Assembly (NCBI GenBank): GCA_030015575.1
Contig: CM057338.1
Coordinates: 306,717,827 to 306,781,826 of the forward strand
Source: Agapanthus africanus
Taxonomy: Eukaryota; Streptophyta; Magnoliopsida; Asparagales; Amaryllidaceae
Direction: 5' to 3'
DNA length: 64,000 bases
The notes below the pieces were generated by a model, which searched no databases, had not been told where the DNA came from, and saw only the letters and a program-made list of their open reading frames with translations. Each line of letters starts with the position of its first letter. The stretch's first letter is position 1. Positions 22,321 to 34,666 of the stretch are shown piece after piece. A program made the translations under genes and the position numbers.

Positions 22321-23778
22321 CAGTTTTCTCTCCCCCCTAATCCGGAACTTCAACGCTAAACAGTGGAAACACTGTTTCATTTACGTTTGGGGGGAACCTT
22401 TTTGTGTATATATTTTTTTTTTCTTTTTGTTTTGTATAAATCCTTTGGGGAGCGCCGACAATTTTGACCCTCTTGGTGTAGCCTGACAGTGAGGGCACTG
22501 TCAAGTTTAAGTTTGGGGGTATGCTCGGTAAGCTTTCTTCCTTCACATTCATGTGTTGCATTTACATACCTAATTAAAAAACCCACAAAAATCGAAAATT
22601 TTCTAAAAATATAAAAACTTTGTCGTCAAGTTAGCTAATTGGGTAACTTAGATTTTTATTCTGAAAGTATAGTTGATACGTTAGAAATAACTAAATCCTA
22701 GGCTTAGGAATTGAAAACCCTAAAAATAACCCTCTTTCTGTTAAACTTTGGAAAGTATACATCCTTACATTTTTTTTTGAGAAATAGGTAATCTTGAATT
22801 CAGTTCTTGAGTTAAGTCAAGATGAAGGGAAAGTATTGATGCTTTACTGAATGATAAGTCTGAAAAATAGTCTCTATTCTTGAGTTCAAATTTAGAAAGT
22901 ATATACCCTACAAACTGCACGTACACGCACCTTGAAACTTGGGATAGTAGAGGATACCTAGAAATACTTTTGCCTGAAAACCTAGTATGAAAGAAAAAAC
23001 GGTAATTAAAGCTAACCATCTAAAGAGCATCATTGAAAAATATATCCGATCTTGAAAAGGAAAAATAAAGAAAAAAAGAAGAAAAATAAATAAAGTCAAG
23101 ACCTGGAAACTGCTATTTACGCTTTAAGCTCACGCGTTCAGTAATCGGCCGTTAGTGTCTCAAGAAGCATTAATAGTCGCATGAAAGGTGTGTGAGCAAC
23201 ACCGTCCATCATTAATAAAAAGAAGTAGTATTAGGTATTAGGGCAAGGGTACTATAGCTTGAATTAAATTCTTGAGTGTAGGGGTGCAAATATACACACA
23301 CGTAGGGGTATACAATCGATATTTGGAGAAAAGATAGAAATAAAGAATAAGACTTATGTTTCCTGTAAGTTGATAAAAATCCCTAATTTAAGACCGCAGT
23401 TTAGAAGAAAAACTCAGGAGATACCAAAATCTTTCTAAACTTTTTTGGAACGTATAGGATCTGGGGTTAAATAGATAGGAGGTGTGAAAAATAAGGGTTG
23501 GATATTTCTAACTTAGGATGATAGAATTTTTAACCTAGATACTAAACTGTAGGAGTACAATCGATATTAACTTATGAATAACTTGACAGGATTTTGTGGG
23601 TAGTATCCGCTGAAAACCCTTAGGAGACAACACTCCTCCTACTAGGGACACCTAGAGGTTTAACGGCTTGTTGCACACGCTCAGTGCAACCGCGTTCCTT
23701 GCGAAAGTGCGGTTAGGATTCTCTTTTGTGAATAAATGGTTTTGCTCGGGACGAGCAAAATATAAATTTGGGGGTATT
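22321..23778 (+). other. Conserved 3' non-coding region of the Athila-related element
   Basis: 1.46 kb without a plausible ORF. Two blocks match the minus-strand element at 30605-39059 in the same order and at a similar distance from the 3' LTR: about 23128-23210 (GTAATCGG...GTTAGT.TCTCAA) and about 23606-23715 (GAGACAACACTCCTCCTACT, then GGTTTAACGGCTTGTTGCAC). A CACACACGTAGGGGTATA segment near 23297 is also shared. The region ends in the polypurine tract TTTGGGGGTATT. Confidence 0.75.
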
Positions 23779-25267
23779 TGTTCATCACAGAAAACTGCAT
23801 TTTATACCTCCCATTCTTATGCTCGTTTGTTTATAGATATGTGCTTTTAATCCGTGTTTGCTACATATTTATAGGTTACAGGTTCCCAGTCTAAAATAAT
23901 ACAAATCAGACAAAATCTCTACAGTTATGCCAATATCCAGAACATCTGTCACAGACAGATAAAAGCTGGGTTCCAGTCATCCGTATCCGTCCAGTGCTGC
24001 GTACCAGCTCCAGAGACAAGACATATGACAGTGGTCATTCGTGTCTCGGACAAGCACAAAGAACGAGAGGGACAAGCACAAAGCACGAGACAAGCACAAA
24101 GCACGAGAGGGACAAGCACAAAACATGAGTGGGTATGGTGCATTCAATGCATAAAGTGTTGATGTGATTCAAAAATTCAAAGATTCAAACTTCCCTCCAA
24201 ACTTTGGTTGCATTCAAATTCAAATTAAAGGAAAGGTCTTGTTTTGCCTATAAAAGGAAACCATTGGATAAGTGAGAAGGAGTCCAATTTTGCCATACAT
24301 TGTATCATTCTTTTGCTTAGCTTCCCCTTGAGATCCTTGCCTTCTCTTGATCTTTCAACCTCTTCATTGAGCTTGAAGGTTTAAGGGTTGGTTATTGATC
24401 TCAAGGGTTGTATCTTCATATGAAATCAATAAAGCTCTTCTCTTTTTTGTGCCTTCATTCACCATGAGTTCTTTGCCTCTTCTTGATCTTGCAACCTCTT
24501 CATTGAGCTTGCATGTTTAAGATTTGGTTATTGAACCCATGTGTTGTATTTGGTTCTATGGTTCTTAGTGTTACTTTCTTGCTTATCTCTTTCTTGCATT
24601 TTTCTTACTTGCTTTACATTCATGCAATTTATTACCATGTCATTTAATTACTTGCTTGTAATCTTTTCTTCTCTTTGTTTATCTTCTCTTTTTTTTTCCC
24701 TCTTTTTGGTTTCTTTTGTGAATGGTTGTTAATATTATATTGTTAGGAAAAGATACGATATTGTAAGTTAACGTTTCGTTCCTCATTTCCTTTTCCCGTT
24801 ATTTTCGTTTGAACTCCGCCCAAACGTTACGCAAGCGCTCCGTTAGGCACCCTACCCTACCAAGGTAACGGTGATTCCTAACCGCGACCGGTTGCGTTCG
24901 GTTTGGCCGGAGGCGAAAGCAAGAGACAAGAACGGAAGGACAAGGGTCAATAAACCGGATTCCATGAATATCGTGCAAAAATCCCCTAATCCACGTTGTT
25001 GCCGATTGCTCTAGCTTCAATTGGTCAAGACTCGGCTCAAAGGTTTTGAATACGGATTTCCTTAGCTTACACTTTCATATCTTATCCTAACAACTTTACT
25101 TGTGCATATAACACATAGGGTAGATAAGAACAATTCCACCCTCACGCATTAACTCATTATGACAAGAACATAAAACGCTCTGTCTCCCTGTGGATCGACC
25201 CGAGCTCAATCGGCTAGCTGCAAAGCGACACCGTCTTGATTGCGGTTAACTTTAATTCTAACAATCA
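23779..25267 (+). mobile_element. 3' LTR of the Athila-related element
   Basis: 1489 bp and collinear with 17768-19253, with the same TATAAAAGG box (about 24249), short tandem repeats and 3' end CTAACAATCA. Most differences are single substitutions, about 2-3% by eye. Confidence 0.92.
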
Positions 25268-25325
25268 TACAACTCCAACTCTACCTTTTCAGCCCCGAAA
25301 GAAGCCCCCTTCCTTGAAGAATTTT
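25268..25325 (-). mobile_element. Small fragment of the Tork-like copia
   Basis: 58 bp stranded between the Athila-related element and the chromovirus. It fits the copia interior between the integrase side (left) and the gag-protease side (right). Its last five bases, ATTTT, are one copy of the chromovirus target duplication. Confidence 0.7.
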
Positions 25326-27529
25326 TGTCATGTCTCGCTTTCCGGTAGACGGAAATGGTGACGTGACAAGCCGCAACGTATTACTATGAAAATACGTTAA
25401 GCGTAATTAAGCAATATAACAATAAGCAAGAATGATAAGAATGATAAAATGAAACAACAACTTTATTTACATTCAACTTTATATACAACTGTCTAGAAAT
25501 CAAAGATACAATAATAATGCAAATGCCTAAACAATGGCATAATGAAAGTAAGTACAGGTAGTAAGAAGCTAGTAGTCTGGCTGAGTAGCAAACCGGTCCA
25601 AGTCTTCCTGGCTCGGCTCTATGTCCTCAGAATCCGGTCCTCCTGACGAACATTCCAAAAAAAAGAAAACAGAAGGATGTCGTCAGCGAACTAACACTTG
25701 GAAAGTCCCAAAAGAAGTAAGTGAAGATAGTATATAATATGAAAAGAAACCAAATGAATAGTGGACAGGTAAAGTTGTATATGATCATTCACAGGTATAA
25801 GAGAGTTATTCTAACATGGTTATTTGTAGTTTGATAAAAAAAAGTATTCATGTATAAGAGAGGAGTCCATCTTACCCCATAGACTATGGTAAAATGTAGT
25901 ACAAGGCCCCATCATAACCCATGGGACAACGACACGTGAATTCATGTATGTGTCTTTTAAAGTGATCTCTGATGCCACGATATACGTTCCGTACCAATCT
26001 ACCCCTTTATCCTCTCGTATTGTTGTATAGATTAAGATTAAAGGTCTTGGCTGAATCTATGGAAATAAAATATACAGGTTTATATTTAAGATGTAATCAT
26101 GTGTTCAGGTATTCATGTCAAGTTATAACCATAGTTCGGTCAAATCGAGTTAAGTATTCAAGTTTGAGTTTGATATTTGAATTCGAGTGTTCGGGTTCAT
26201 GATCAAGTATTCAAGTACGTGTTTGGTTTTGGATTCTGGTTTGAGTTTGAATTCAGGTTGGAGTCAGAATCTTATGAAAGGATTTAGTTCTTGAATTCTT
26301 AAGTTCGGGAGTAATCGGCAACTGTTGCACATGGACGGCAAGATTTGTATATTTTTTCAAAGCAATTGCCATTAATAACTCCGTTAAGTTTGTCTAACCT
26401 GAATAGGCAAGCACTCACTTTCACGCCCCGCTTCTCAGTAGATGGAAACGATGACGTGGCAAGCCCGCAACGTATTACTATGACAATATGTTAAGCGTAA
26501 TTAAGCAATATAATAATAAACAAGAATAACAAAAGTAATAAAATGAAACAGTAACTTTATTTACATTCAACTTTACATACAACTGTCTGGAAATAAAAGA
26601 TACAATAATAATGCAAATGCCTAAACAATGGTATAATGAAAGTAAGTACATGTAATTAGAAGCTGGTAGTCTGGCTGTGTAGCAAACTGATCCAAGTCCT
26701 CTTAACTCGGCTCTATGTCCTTAGAGTCCTGTCCTCCTGACGAACATTCCAAAGAATGAAAACAGAGAGAAATGTCGTCAGCGAACTAGCCCTCGGAAGT
26801 CCCAAAAGAAGTAAGAGAAGATACAATATAATGTGAAAAGGAACCAAATGAATGGTGGACAGGTAAAGTTATATATGATCACTCATAGGTATAAGATAGT
26901 TATTCTAATATGGTTATTTGTAGTTTGATTAAAAAAAAGGTATTCATATACGAGAAGAGTCCATCTTACCCCGTAGACTATAATAACATATAGTATAAGA
27001 CCCCATCAAAACCCACGGGACAATGGCACGCGAATTCATATAGGTGTCTTTTAAAGTGACCTCACGTGCCACGATATACGTTCCGTACCAATCTACCCCT
27101 TTATACTCCCGTATTGTATTGTATAGATTAAGATTACAGGTCTTGGCCAAATCCATAAATATAAAATGTACAGGTTCATGTTCAAGATGTAATCATGTGT
27201 TCAGGTATTCATGTCAAGTTCATGTCAAGTTATAAGCATGATTCGGTCAAGTCGAGTCAAGTATTCAAGTTTGAGTTTAATCTTTAAATTCGAGTGTTCG
27301 GGTTCATGATCAAGTATTCAAGTTTGTATTTGATTTTGGATTCTGGTTTGAGTTTGGATTCAAATTGGAGTTAGAATCTTATGAAAGGATTTAGTTCTTG
27401 AATTCTTAAGTTCGGGAGTAATCAGCAACTGCTACACATGGACGGCAGGATTTGTGTCTTTTTCCAAGACAATTGCCATTGATAACTCCGTTAAGTTTGT
27501 CTAACATGAATAGGTAAGCACTCACTTTA
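25326..27529 (-). repeat. 1.1-kb tandem duplication in the chromovirus 3' LTR
   Basis: Unit 1 starts TGTCATGTCTCGC at 25326 and unit 2 starts TCACGCCCCGC at 26421; both close with GCACTCACTTT. The same duplication is present in the 5' LTR (42694-43802 and 43803-44899). Confidence 0.92.
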
Positions 27530-29106
27530 TTCGGCTCCCTGGGGCTCAAGAGAAATAATACCGCTTAAATCTATATTAATTTAGAGTTCTTAAATATTTA
27601 TTATAGTTGTTTACATTATATTTATATTGTTTGCATCTCTCGAGGAGGTTTTATGAAAAATACTTTAATATTGTTTAAAAATAACCTCGAGAGTGATTTA
27701 TGATATTTAGTGTTTTTATGAACATGTATTTTAATTTAGATGGCGTTTTAGTGATAAAACCAAGTTTTTAAAAGTTTATGGTATTTTTATGAAAACGAGC
27801 TTTTTTGGAAACTTGATGGTATTTTTCATTTAACTTTAACCTTTCATTTGAAAATTTGATTTTCACAATTTGTTTTACTGAAAATACGGTTTCATAATTA
27901 CATATAATTTTTCAAAATTTAGTTTTGTTTAGAAAAATTCGTATTTCTTAAAAACCGTATTTTTTATTTCTTTTCGAGACCGAATACTCCGTAAAGAGTT
28001 CTGCATCTCGTTCTACTATCCCAAGAATATGCGATAATCTATACCATCCATTACCGGGTCCCCTAATGAGGGTTGTAAAGGCGCAATTGCCAAGGATAAA
28101 AAAATATCGATTAAAAGAAACCTTTTTTTGTAAAAATATGGTATTTTAATGTATAACCTATTCTTTGAATTAACTATACATCTAGAACATCGTGCTATGA
28201 ACCCACAGTGTGCGTGTAGAGTAGGTCATTACCCCGTGATTTTTCCTAAGGTATTTATGCTAATTAAGGGTTATACTAAAGTTCTTGGTACTTGAATGAA
28301 AAAGTTCATTATATGAGTATTCATATGGAAATTTTCATTACGCTAAAAAGCTAAATGATGTGAATAAGGTTAAGAGTGGTTTTATAGTGTTGTTGTAATT
28401 TATTTTGCTTATCAAGTGGGTGAAAATATTTAAAAAAAAGTAATATCGGATCTAACTCCACTTTATCGATATGTTTTAAGAATACGATTTTAGTTGAAAA
28501 GAAGGAGAGGGGGAAGGGACTTACGGTTTTATAATGTCGAGAAAAGAGTAAGAAAGAAAGAGGGGGCTCCGTGGCGTCGTGGTGGCTCCGGAAATAACTC
28601 CGATCTTCAACGCAAGAGGCTCGATCGCTAACTCCTCTTTGACTAGTCTTAACTCTACTTGTACTTAGAGAGTTTTGAGAATTTTTGACAGAATTTCAGA
28701 ATAGAGGAGGGCTAGGAAAGTGGTGTGGTATTTATAGTGAAGAATTTAGGGTTTGGGAATTAAAAATTGGATTAAAAGAATTAAAATGGGTGTTAAATGG
28801 TGGATTGAATAGTCTTTGTTTAATTGCAGGGAAATTAAATAGTGCAGAGAAGTTGAGGGATGTTGAAGGGGGGTGTGCAAAGCATGAAGTGATTTAGACC
28901 AGATCGGACCATCGTTAGCGGCCAATATGGGGAAAGGGGCAATCAAGATTTGAAGGTTTGCCTCGAGATTCATGCCGCGTGGTGAAATCAGTGTTTACAC
29001 TTCATTGCGCCTCTTTGATTTTTCTGAAACTTTTCGTTTTTCCGTGAATTGCACGTGCAACTCTTGGGCTTCCGAAAAATTAAAAAGAAAAATCTTAAAA
29101 AATAAT

Positions 29107-29173
29107 TGGGACTGAGGGGAATCGAGCACACATGCTATATCACAGTAGTGTAGAGGCTTTACCAGTGAGCTAC
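29107..29173 (-). other. tRNA-like module in the chromovirus 3' LTR
   Basis: On the minus strand, TAGCTCACTGGTAAAGC fits a Pol III A-box and GCTCGATTCCCC a B-box, at about tRNA spacing. The flanking arms do not pair into an acceptor stem, so it is a relic or SINE-like head rather than a tRNA gene. Confidence 0.6.
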
Positions 29174-29336
29174 AAATTGTTTCTTTCCTTTGTTAAACAA
29201 ATTTAACTTATAACTCCACAACAGCCTGAAATATGCTTTTTTATACATTTAAACAAATATTTCTGTACAAGGATTTCAGAGTCGTTACATTCTACCCTCC
29301 TTATAAAAATTTCGTCCTCGAAATTTACATAACGGA

Positions 29337-30560
29337 CTAATCTTCGAATAGATGAGGGTATCGTGCACGCATATCGTCTTCTCGGTCCCATGTCGATTCT
29401 CCTTGCAAGTCTTTTCTCCACATCACCCGAACCAAGTTCACTTCCTTATTCCGTAAGGTCTTCACCTTTCGATCCAAGATCTCGATTAGCCGCTGCTCAC
29501 AAGTCAAATCGGTATGTACAGTGACCTCTGAGTGATCAAGTACGCGGCTAGGGTCGCTCATATACCATCGCAACTGGGATATATAGAACACGTTGTGAAC
29601 TCCTTCCAATGAGAGTGGTAGTGCTAAACGGTATGCCACTTCTCCAACTCGTTCAAGTATATCGAACGGTCTTATGTATCTTGGACTGAGTTTGCCCCTT
29701 TTGCCAAAATGTATCAGTCCTCTGTTTTGAGAGATCTTCAGGAACACTTACTCTCCAGTTTAGAACTCCGGGTGTCAACGCTTTGTATCTGCCCAATATT
29801 TTTGCCGGTCTTGGGCTATGCACATCTTTTCCCTGATCATGCGAACTATATCCACAGTTATCACGATCATCTCTGGTCTAAAGAGTTCACGATCTCCAAC
29901 GTCGTCCTAACTTAGCGGGGAACGACACTTCCGTCCTTAGAGTGTTGCGAATGGTGCCATCCCAATGCTTTCCTGATAGCTGTTGTTGTATGAAAACTCC
30001 ACAAGGTATAGGTGATTTTCCCACGAACCTCCAAAGTCTCATACAAGCTCTCAGCATATCTTCCAGGATCTGAATTGTTCGCTCGGACTGTCCGTCTGTT
30101 TGTGGATGGTACGCCGTGCTGAAATTCAGACTCGTTCCTAGGCTAGCTTGCAGACTCTGCCAAAATTGTGATCGGAATCTCGTATCACGATCGGAGACGA
30201 TGCAGACAGGTAATCCATGTAAACTCATGATCTGCCGTATGAGTTTATGGGTATCAAGACAAATATGGTATATCTTGAAGGTTTAAATTTTAATTTAGAT
30301 TTTTACTCACCTCTATGTACTTCCTTACCAACGTCTCAGTTGACTGGCCAACTCAGAATGGAATAAAGTGAGCCGACTCGGTGAGTCGATCCACAATAAC
30401 CCAAATCGTGTCGTTGCCTTTCGTGCTGTAAGGGAGAGTAGTCACGAAGTCCATAGTAATGTGCTGCCATTTCCATTCTGGGATTGGTAACGGCTGAAGT
30501 AGACCAGCAGTTCTGTGATATTCAGCATTCACTTGCTAACATACTAGACACTTTGCTACG
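29337..30560 (-). mobile_element. Chromovirus integrase and chromodomain
   Basis: The piece 29887-30228 matches the gypsy integrase core (SLHGLPVCIVSDRDTRF, then FSTAYHPQTDGQSERTIQ). The piece 29337-29747 matches the integrase C-terminus (RPFDILERVGEVAYRLALP, then HNVFYISQLR) followed by a chromodomain (ILDRKVKTLRNKEVNLVRV, then ESTWDREDDMR). The chromodomain at the very end of Pol, next to the polypurine tract, defines the chromovirus group; these motifs point to Tekay/Del. Upstream sequence to 30560 still resembles the integrase zinc-binding region. Cut by the Athila-like insertion at 30605. Confidence 0.9.
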
Positions 30561-30604
30561 GTCCTTACTACTTCTTGTTTCATTCCATACCACCAGTAGT
30601 GTTG

Positions 30605-32102
30605 TGATTGATCTGTTTTAATGTGTGTTCGTAAAGTAACCGCAATCAGGACGGTGTCGCTATAAGCTAGCCGCGATGAGTACGGGTCATCTGCACGGAA
30701 ACATGAACCTTTATCTTATTTTAGACGAGTTCATTGAAAGATGGGTTGATTGGTTGTAGATCTATTTTAATACGGATATAGATTTTATAAAGAAGAGGCT
30801 TGTAGGGTTCATATGACTTAGTAGTAATGGATGACTAATTAAAAATGACTCCTTTTATCTTTTAATAGTTTAAAACTAGATCGATAGTGATAAATATGGA
30901 TTAGAGTTCTTTTGGAAGAAACTAGGGTTTCCTCACTCTTAACCCTTGTCCTTGCATTGATCTATATTCATGTCTAGCCTTTACCAAAACAAGTGTTGAA
31001 CAGATCTCGAATCGTGGTCGTGACTAGCAATAGATTGGCAGCGCGCCCGATTAGGATGTTAAAATTTATTTTGCTAAAATTTATAGACTTTAAAATGTAT
31101 AAAAGGAGTTAAATAATTTTATCATCCATTGATCTACCCTAGCCTACAAACCCTAACAAGTTAGAAATTACTCGCTCATAGTTTGAGATAGAAGGATGAA
31201 GAATAAAATATGGTTAAGATGCAGAAAGTAAATGCGAAAAGACTAATAAAAAGACTACCTTTATTAATCAACTATTGCATACAACTCTTCGTACAAAGTA
31301 GATTACAAAGAACCCTAGTTTTAGCTCTCACTCTCTCTCTTGTTGGAGCTAGATGACTAGCTGATGATCATCTGGATGCGTGGATCACTTTGGACTTCTT
31401 GATCTCTTCGGTTGGATGATCTTTCATGTGAAGCTCTCGGTCTCTTAAATAGTCACCATAGACAGAAACCCTAGATTCTATATAATAATATATGCTGTTA
31501 AAATCCTACTCACAAAATCTTAAATCTTACTGCCATCAAGAGGCCGCGGATCCGCCGCGAATATGGTAGTTTGGCCGCCCAACTGCGGTGACATGGTGGG
31601 ATCAGGACTTGGGATTTCTTCTTCTGTTTGGTGTTGACATGTGGAGATCCTCTAGATATCTGGATTTTGAGAATCTAACTCTGAGTCTCTGCCATTGCTA
31701 GATCTTATGATTTGCTTTAATATTTCGTCAGATTTGATTCCGATATCTCGGATCTCTCGATCTCCAGATCTAAGCTAATATCTGCACAATATCTTAAGTC
31801 ATAGTGTTAGTAGTATTTTTTATTATTTTGAGATATTATCCTAACCATTTTATATGATTTAAATCTTAAGAATATTGATTAGAAATATTTAATATGATAA
31901 GCATATTTTAATTACAATATTTCATTTAAATATTATATGCATGTATTTTCCCTCATTATGTTAATTATAATGTAGAAACATATGATAATAATCTTTTTAC
32001 AAATAAACCCTCATATGTTATATATTTATAATAAACGCCTTTTAGAACTTAACAATAGGGGGGAAAATAATCATTCAAATGTGCAATATTTCAGACTAAT
32101 CA
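30605..32102 (-). mobile_element. 3' LTR of the Athila-like element
   Basis: 1498 bp; on the minus strand it runs TGATTAGTC...AGATCAATCA. It is preceded on that strand by the polypurine tract TTTGGGGGTATT (32103-32114). It contains CT repeats (31329-31342) and the conserved GCGACACCGTCCTGATTGCGG-like 3' block. Confidence 0.9.
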
Positions 32103-33413
32103 AATACCCCCAAACTTAAATTTGATCGTCCCGAACAAACTAGTTATTAATGAGAAGAAGAAGAAAAAGAAAAACCTAGCACACTTTCGTAGGCAAAACG
32201 ATTGCACTGAGCACGTGCAACAAGCCTTTAAACCTCTAAGTATCCCTAGTAGGAGGAGTGTTGTCTCCTGAGCGTTTTCAGCGGATTACACTCACAAAAT
32301 CCCATAATAAAAGAAAGAAGATGAAAATTATATACAAAGATAAAGAACATATAAAAAAAAGAATTTGAAAATAAGAGTTTCAAACTACACTAGCTTTTTA
32401 GTAGCCATGAGCCATATCTTAATAGTCATGAAAATATATTAGAAATCACATCATCCCTCAATAAAATATTGCCTTTAGTCTTCCTCCCTACCTTTCTTCC
32501 AAATATCGATCATATACCCCTACGTGTGTGTAAAAGACATCCCTACACTTAGAGAATTCAATTCAAGTTATTGGCCATCTTTCTTAGTACTTTTTAGTCG
32601 GTGAATATTTCAGATGGAATTGCTCACACATTTTAATGCGATCGTTAATACTTATTGAGATACTAACCAACCGATTACCGAATGTGCTCACTTATTAAGG
32701 CATAATTAGCAATATTCTCGTCTTGCAACACCTAAGGCTTAACGGTGGCTCCCAAACCAATTGGCCTAAGGCACTAGGTGATAAAGCATCCTCGCTATAT
32801 TTTTTATGCTGCCTTAAATAATTACAAAACCAGTGTTTATTTTTCTTCACCATTTTTTCATTTATATTTTTGTTAATTTTTTCCCTTCATACTAAGGATT
32901 TTAGACAAGAGCATTTCAATGTATCATCTACTATTCCAAGTTTCAAGATGTGTGCAAGTGCATATAGTAGGGTATCAATGTTCAGATGTTTAACTCAAGA
33001 ATAGTGACTATTTTTCAGACTCAATTCTATCCTCAGATTAGTGATTCCCGTCATCTTACTAACTCTTGGGACAACAGCTCATGACTAACTATTACTAACT
33101 TCGTTATGAAACATCTAATTTTCTTACTTTTCTTAAACTTTTCCTTCCTATCATATGTATTTTTCACTTTCTAACTTTCATTATCAAATTTTTTTTTGTG
33201 CTTTTATTTAGTATAATGCAAAAAAATGATGCGTGAATAAGCACAAATCTCCCCCAAATCTATTTGCAGCAGTGTCCTCACTGATGTCATCTGTTAAGCT
33301 TAAAACCTGTAGACTTGGGAGGAAAATTTAATAACAGGGGCAAGAATTAATGACTGTAAAGTCCTCCTCCAAACTTATTTTTGGCTCACAATTTTAAAAA
33401 ATTTGTTTTTCTT
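32103..33413 (-). other. Conserved 3' non-coding region of the Athila-like element
   Basis: 1.3 kb with no plausible ORF. Blocks at about 32190-32290 and 32600-32690 match the 3' region of the element at 17768-25267 in order and distance from the LTR. The CACACACGTAGGGGTATA segment (minus strand, about 32514-32531) is also shared. Confidence 0.75.
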
Positions 33414-33878
33414 TCAAGAGCCAAAATATTTTTCTCCCCCCCCTAAACTTGAGTAAAACAGTATTAAGCATTTAAAATTATAAGATGGGGGTAAGGTTAT
33501 TGGTCTATTGAAAGCTTTACAAATACCAAAAGTCAACACTAACCATTCGAATATTTTATCTATGTAACACCATGGTTGATGGAAGATTATAGATGTGAAG
33601 AAGTGGGGAGATAGGAGGCGGAATCGATCGGTTTTACATCTCGGATGGTAGAGACGAAACGGTGATGATGCACTACTCGCATTCTTGTTCTTAATAAGAA
33701 GAAGGGGTGGCGGTTCGACTTCTTTGGGTGGGGGTTGATTCATCACAACTTCCATGTCTTCTAGGAATGCGAATTCTTCAGTAAAAATATCTTCAAAACC
33801 GTCATCAAGATTCCGAATGATAATCTCATCGGAAAGGGAGTTATGAAATTCGGATAGCTCGACTAAATCATTCGACAA
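33414..33878 (-). mobile_element. Terminal ORF of the Athila-like element, unknown
   Basis: A 154-residue piece. The N-terminal half is acidic (MSNDLVELSEFHNSLSDEI..., then EDIFTEEFAFLEDMEVV). The second half contains FHQPWCYIDKIFEWLVLTFGICKAF, nearly the same as the C-terminus of the 474-residue ORF at 20896-22320. It has no enzymatic motif. It follows the protease, where RT would begin in a complete Athila. Confidence 0.6.
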
Positions 33879-33963
33879 GTCAAGGGGTTCGGATTTAGGT
33901 GTGGACTTGTCGACAGAAGGGTCTTCACTTGTATAATAAACAGTAGAATCAAACCATAACGCA

Positions 33964-34666
33964 CTAATCGTCGAGATCAGAATCGTGAAACTCCTTAAAT
34001 TCGCAACTGTCGGAAGCTATCTTTTCGACAGAACATACATGAGCATAGGGTTCTGATGGTTGACTTCCTAGCTTGTAGATGTTAATCTCAATTGTCATCT
34101 TCCCAAAGGACAGATTCATTGAACCGTTACGACAATTGATTATTGCATTTGAAGTTGCTAGGAAAGGTCGACCTAGAATCACCGGAATTTGGTTCCGTGG
34201 GTTCGCTACAAGCTGTGTATCTATAACTATAAAGTCCATAGGGAATATAAATTCCCCGACTTTGATTAGCACGTCCTCTAGCTCACTCCGAGGTTGGGTG
34301 GTAGATCGATCGGCCATCTGAAGAGTGCAATACGTAGGTTTCAACTTTCCTATCCATAATTGCTCATAAACATAATATGGAAGCAAGTTAACACTAGCAT
34401 CTAAATCGAGTAGAGCACGATTGATATTTTTACCCCCAATAGTTATAGATGTTGTAGGACAACCGAGGTCTACGTTTTGTGGGCACCAATTGGGTAAGAC
34501 AATTGCTCATATTACTCCCTAAAAAAACCTTTTTAGGTACTTGAGTTTTCCTCTTCCTAATGCACAAGTCCTTTAAAATTTTCGCATAGAACGGAACTTG
34601 TTTGATAGCATCTAGGAGAGGGATATTTATATTAACTTGCTTTAAAATGTCCACAATCTTCTCCAT
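33964..34666 (-). mobile_element. Athila-type aspartic protease region
   Basis: The 140-residue piece (33964-34386) shows the Athila protease pattern: LLPYYVYEQLWIGKLKP, then LQMADRSTTQPR, FIFPMDFIVIDTQ, IPVILGRPFLATSNAIINCR and MNLSFGKMTIEINIY. The neighbouring 34430-34666 piece (IPLLDAIKQVPFYAKILKDL) is the typical sequence just before it. Together these identify the family firmly. Fossil. Confidence 0.88.

Larger units (their letters stand above)
17768..25267 (+). mobile_element. Athila-related non-autonomous LTR element, inserted in the copia
   Basis: A 7.5-kb element with 5' LTR 17768-19253 and 3' LTR 23779-25267, a TGGCGCC-type PBS at 19256, coding ORFs 20648-22320 and a 3' polypurine stretch (TTTGGGGGTATT) before the 3' LTR. 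Flanks TACAG (17763-17767) and TACAA (25268-25272) approximate a target duplication. The LTRs are about 97% alike by eye, suggesting an age near one million years. No gag, protease, RT or integrase is present, so it must depend on a partner. LTR ends and 3' non-coding blocks match the Athila-like element at 30605-39059. Confidence 0.88.
25326..29289 (-). mobile_element. 3' LTR of the chromovirus, with terminal tandem duplication
   Basis: 3964 bp; on the minus strand it runs TGTAACGACTC...GACATGACA. Its 3' part exists twice in tandem: 25326-26420 and 26421-27529 (units of about 1.1 kb). A minus-strand TATAAATA lies at 28729-28736 and a tRNA-like module at 29107-29173. The polypurine tract AAGGAGGGTAGAA (minus strand) abuts the right end at 29290. 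Confidence 0.92.
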
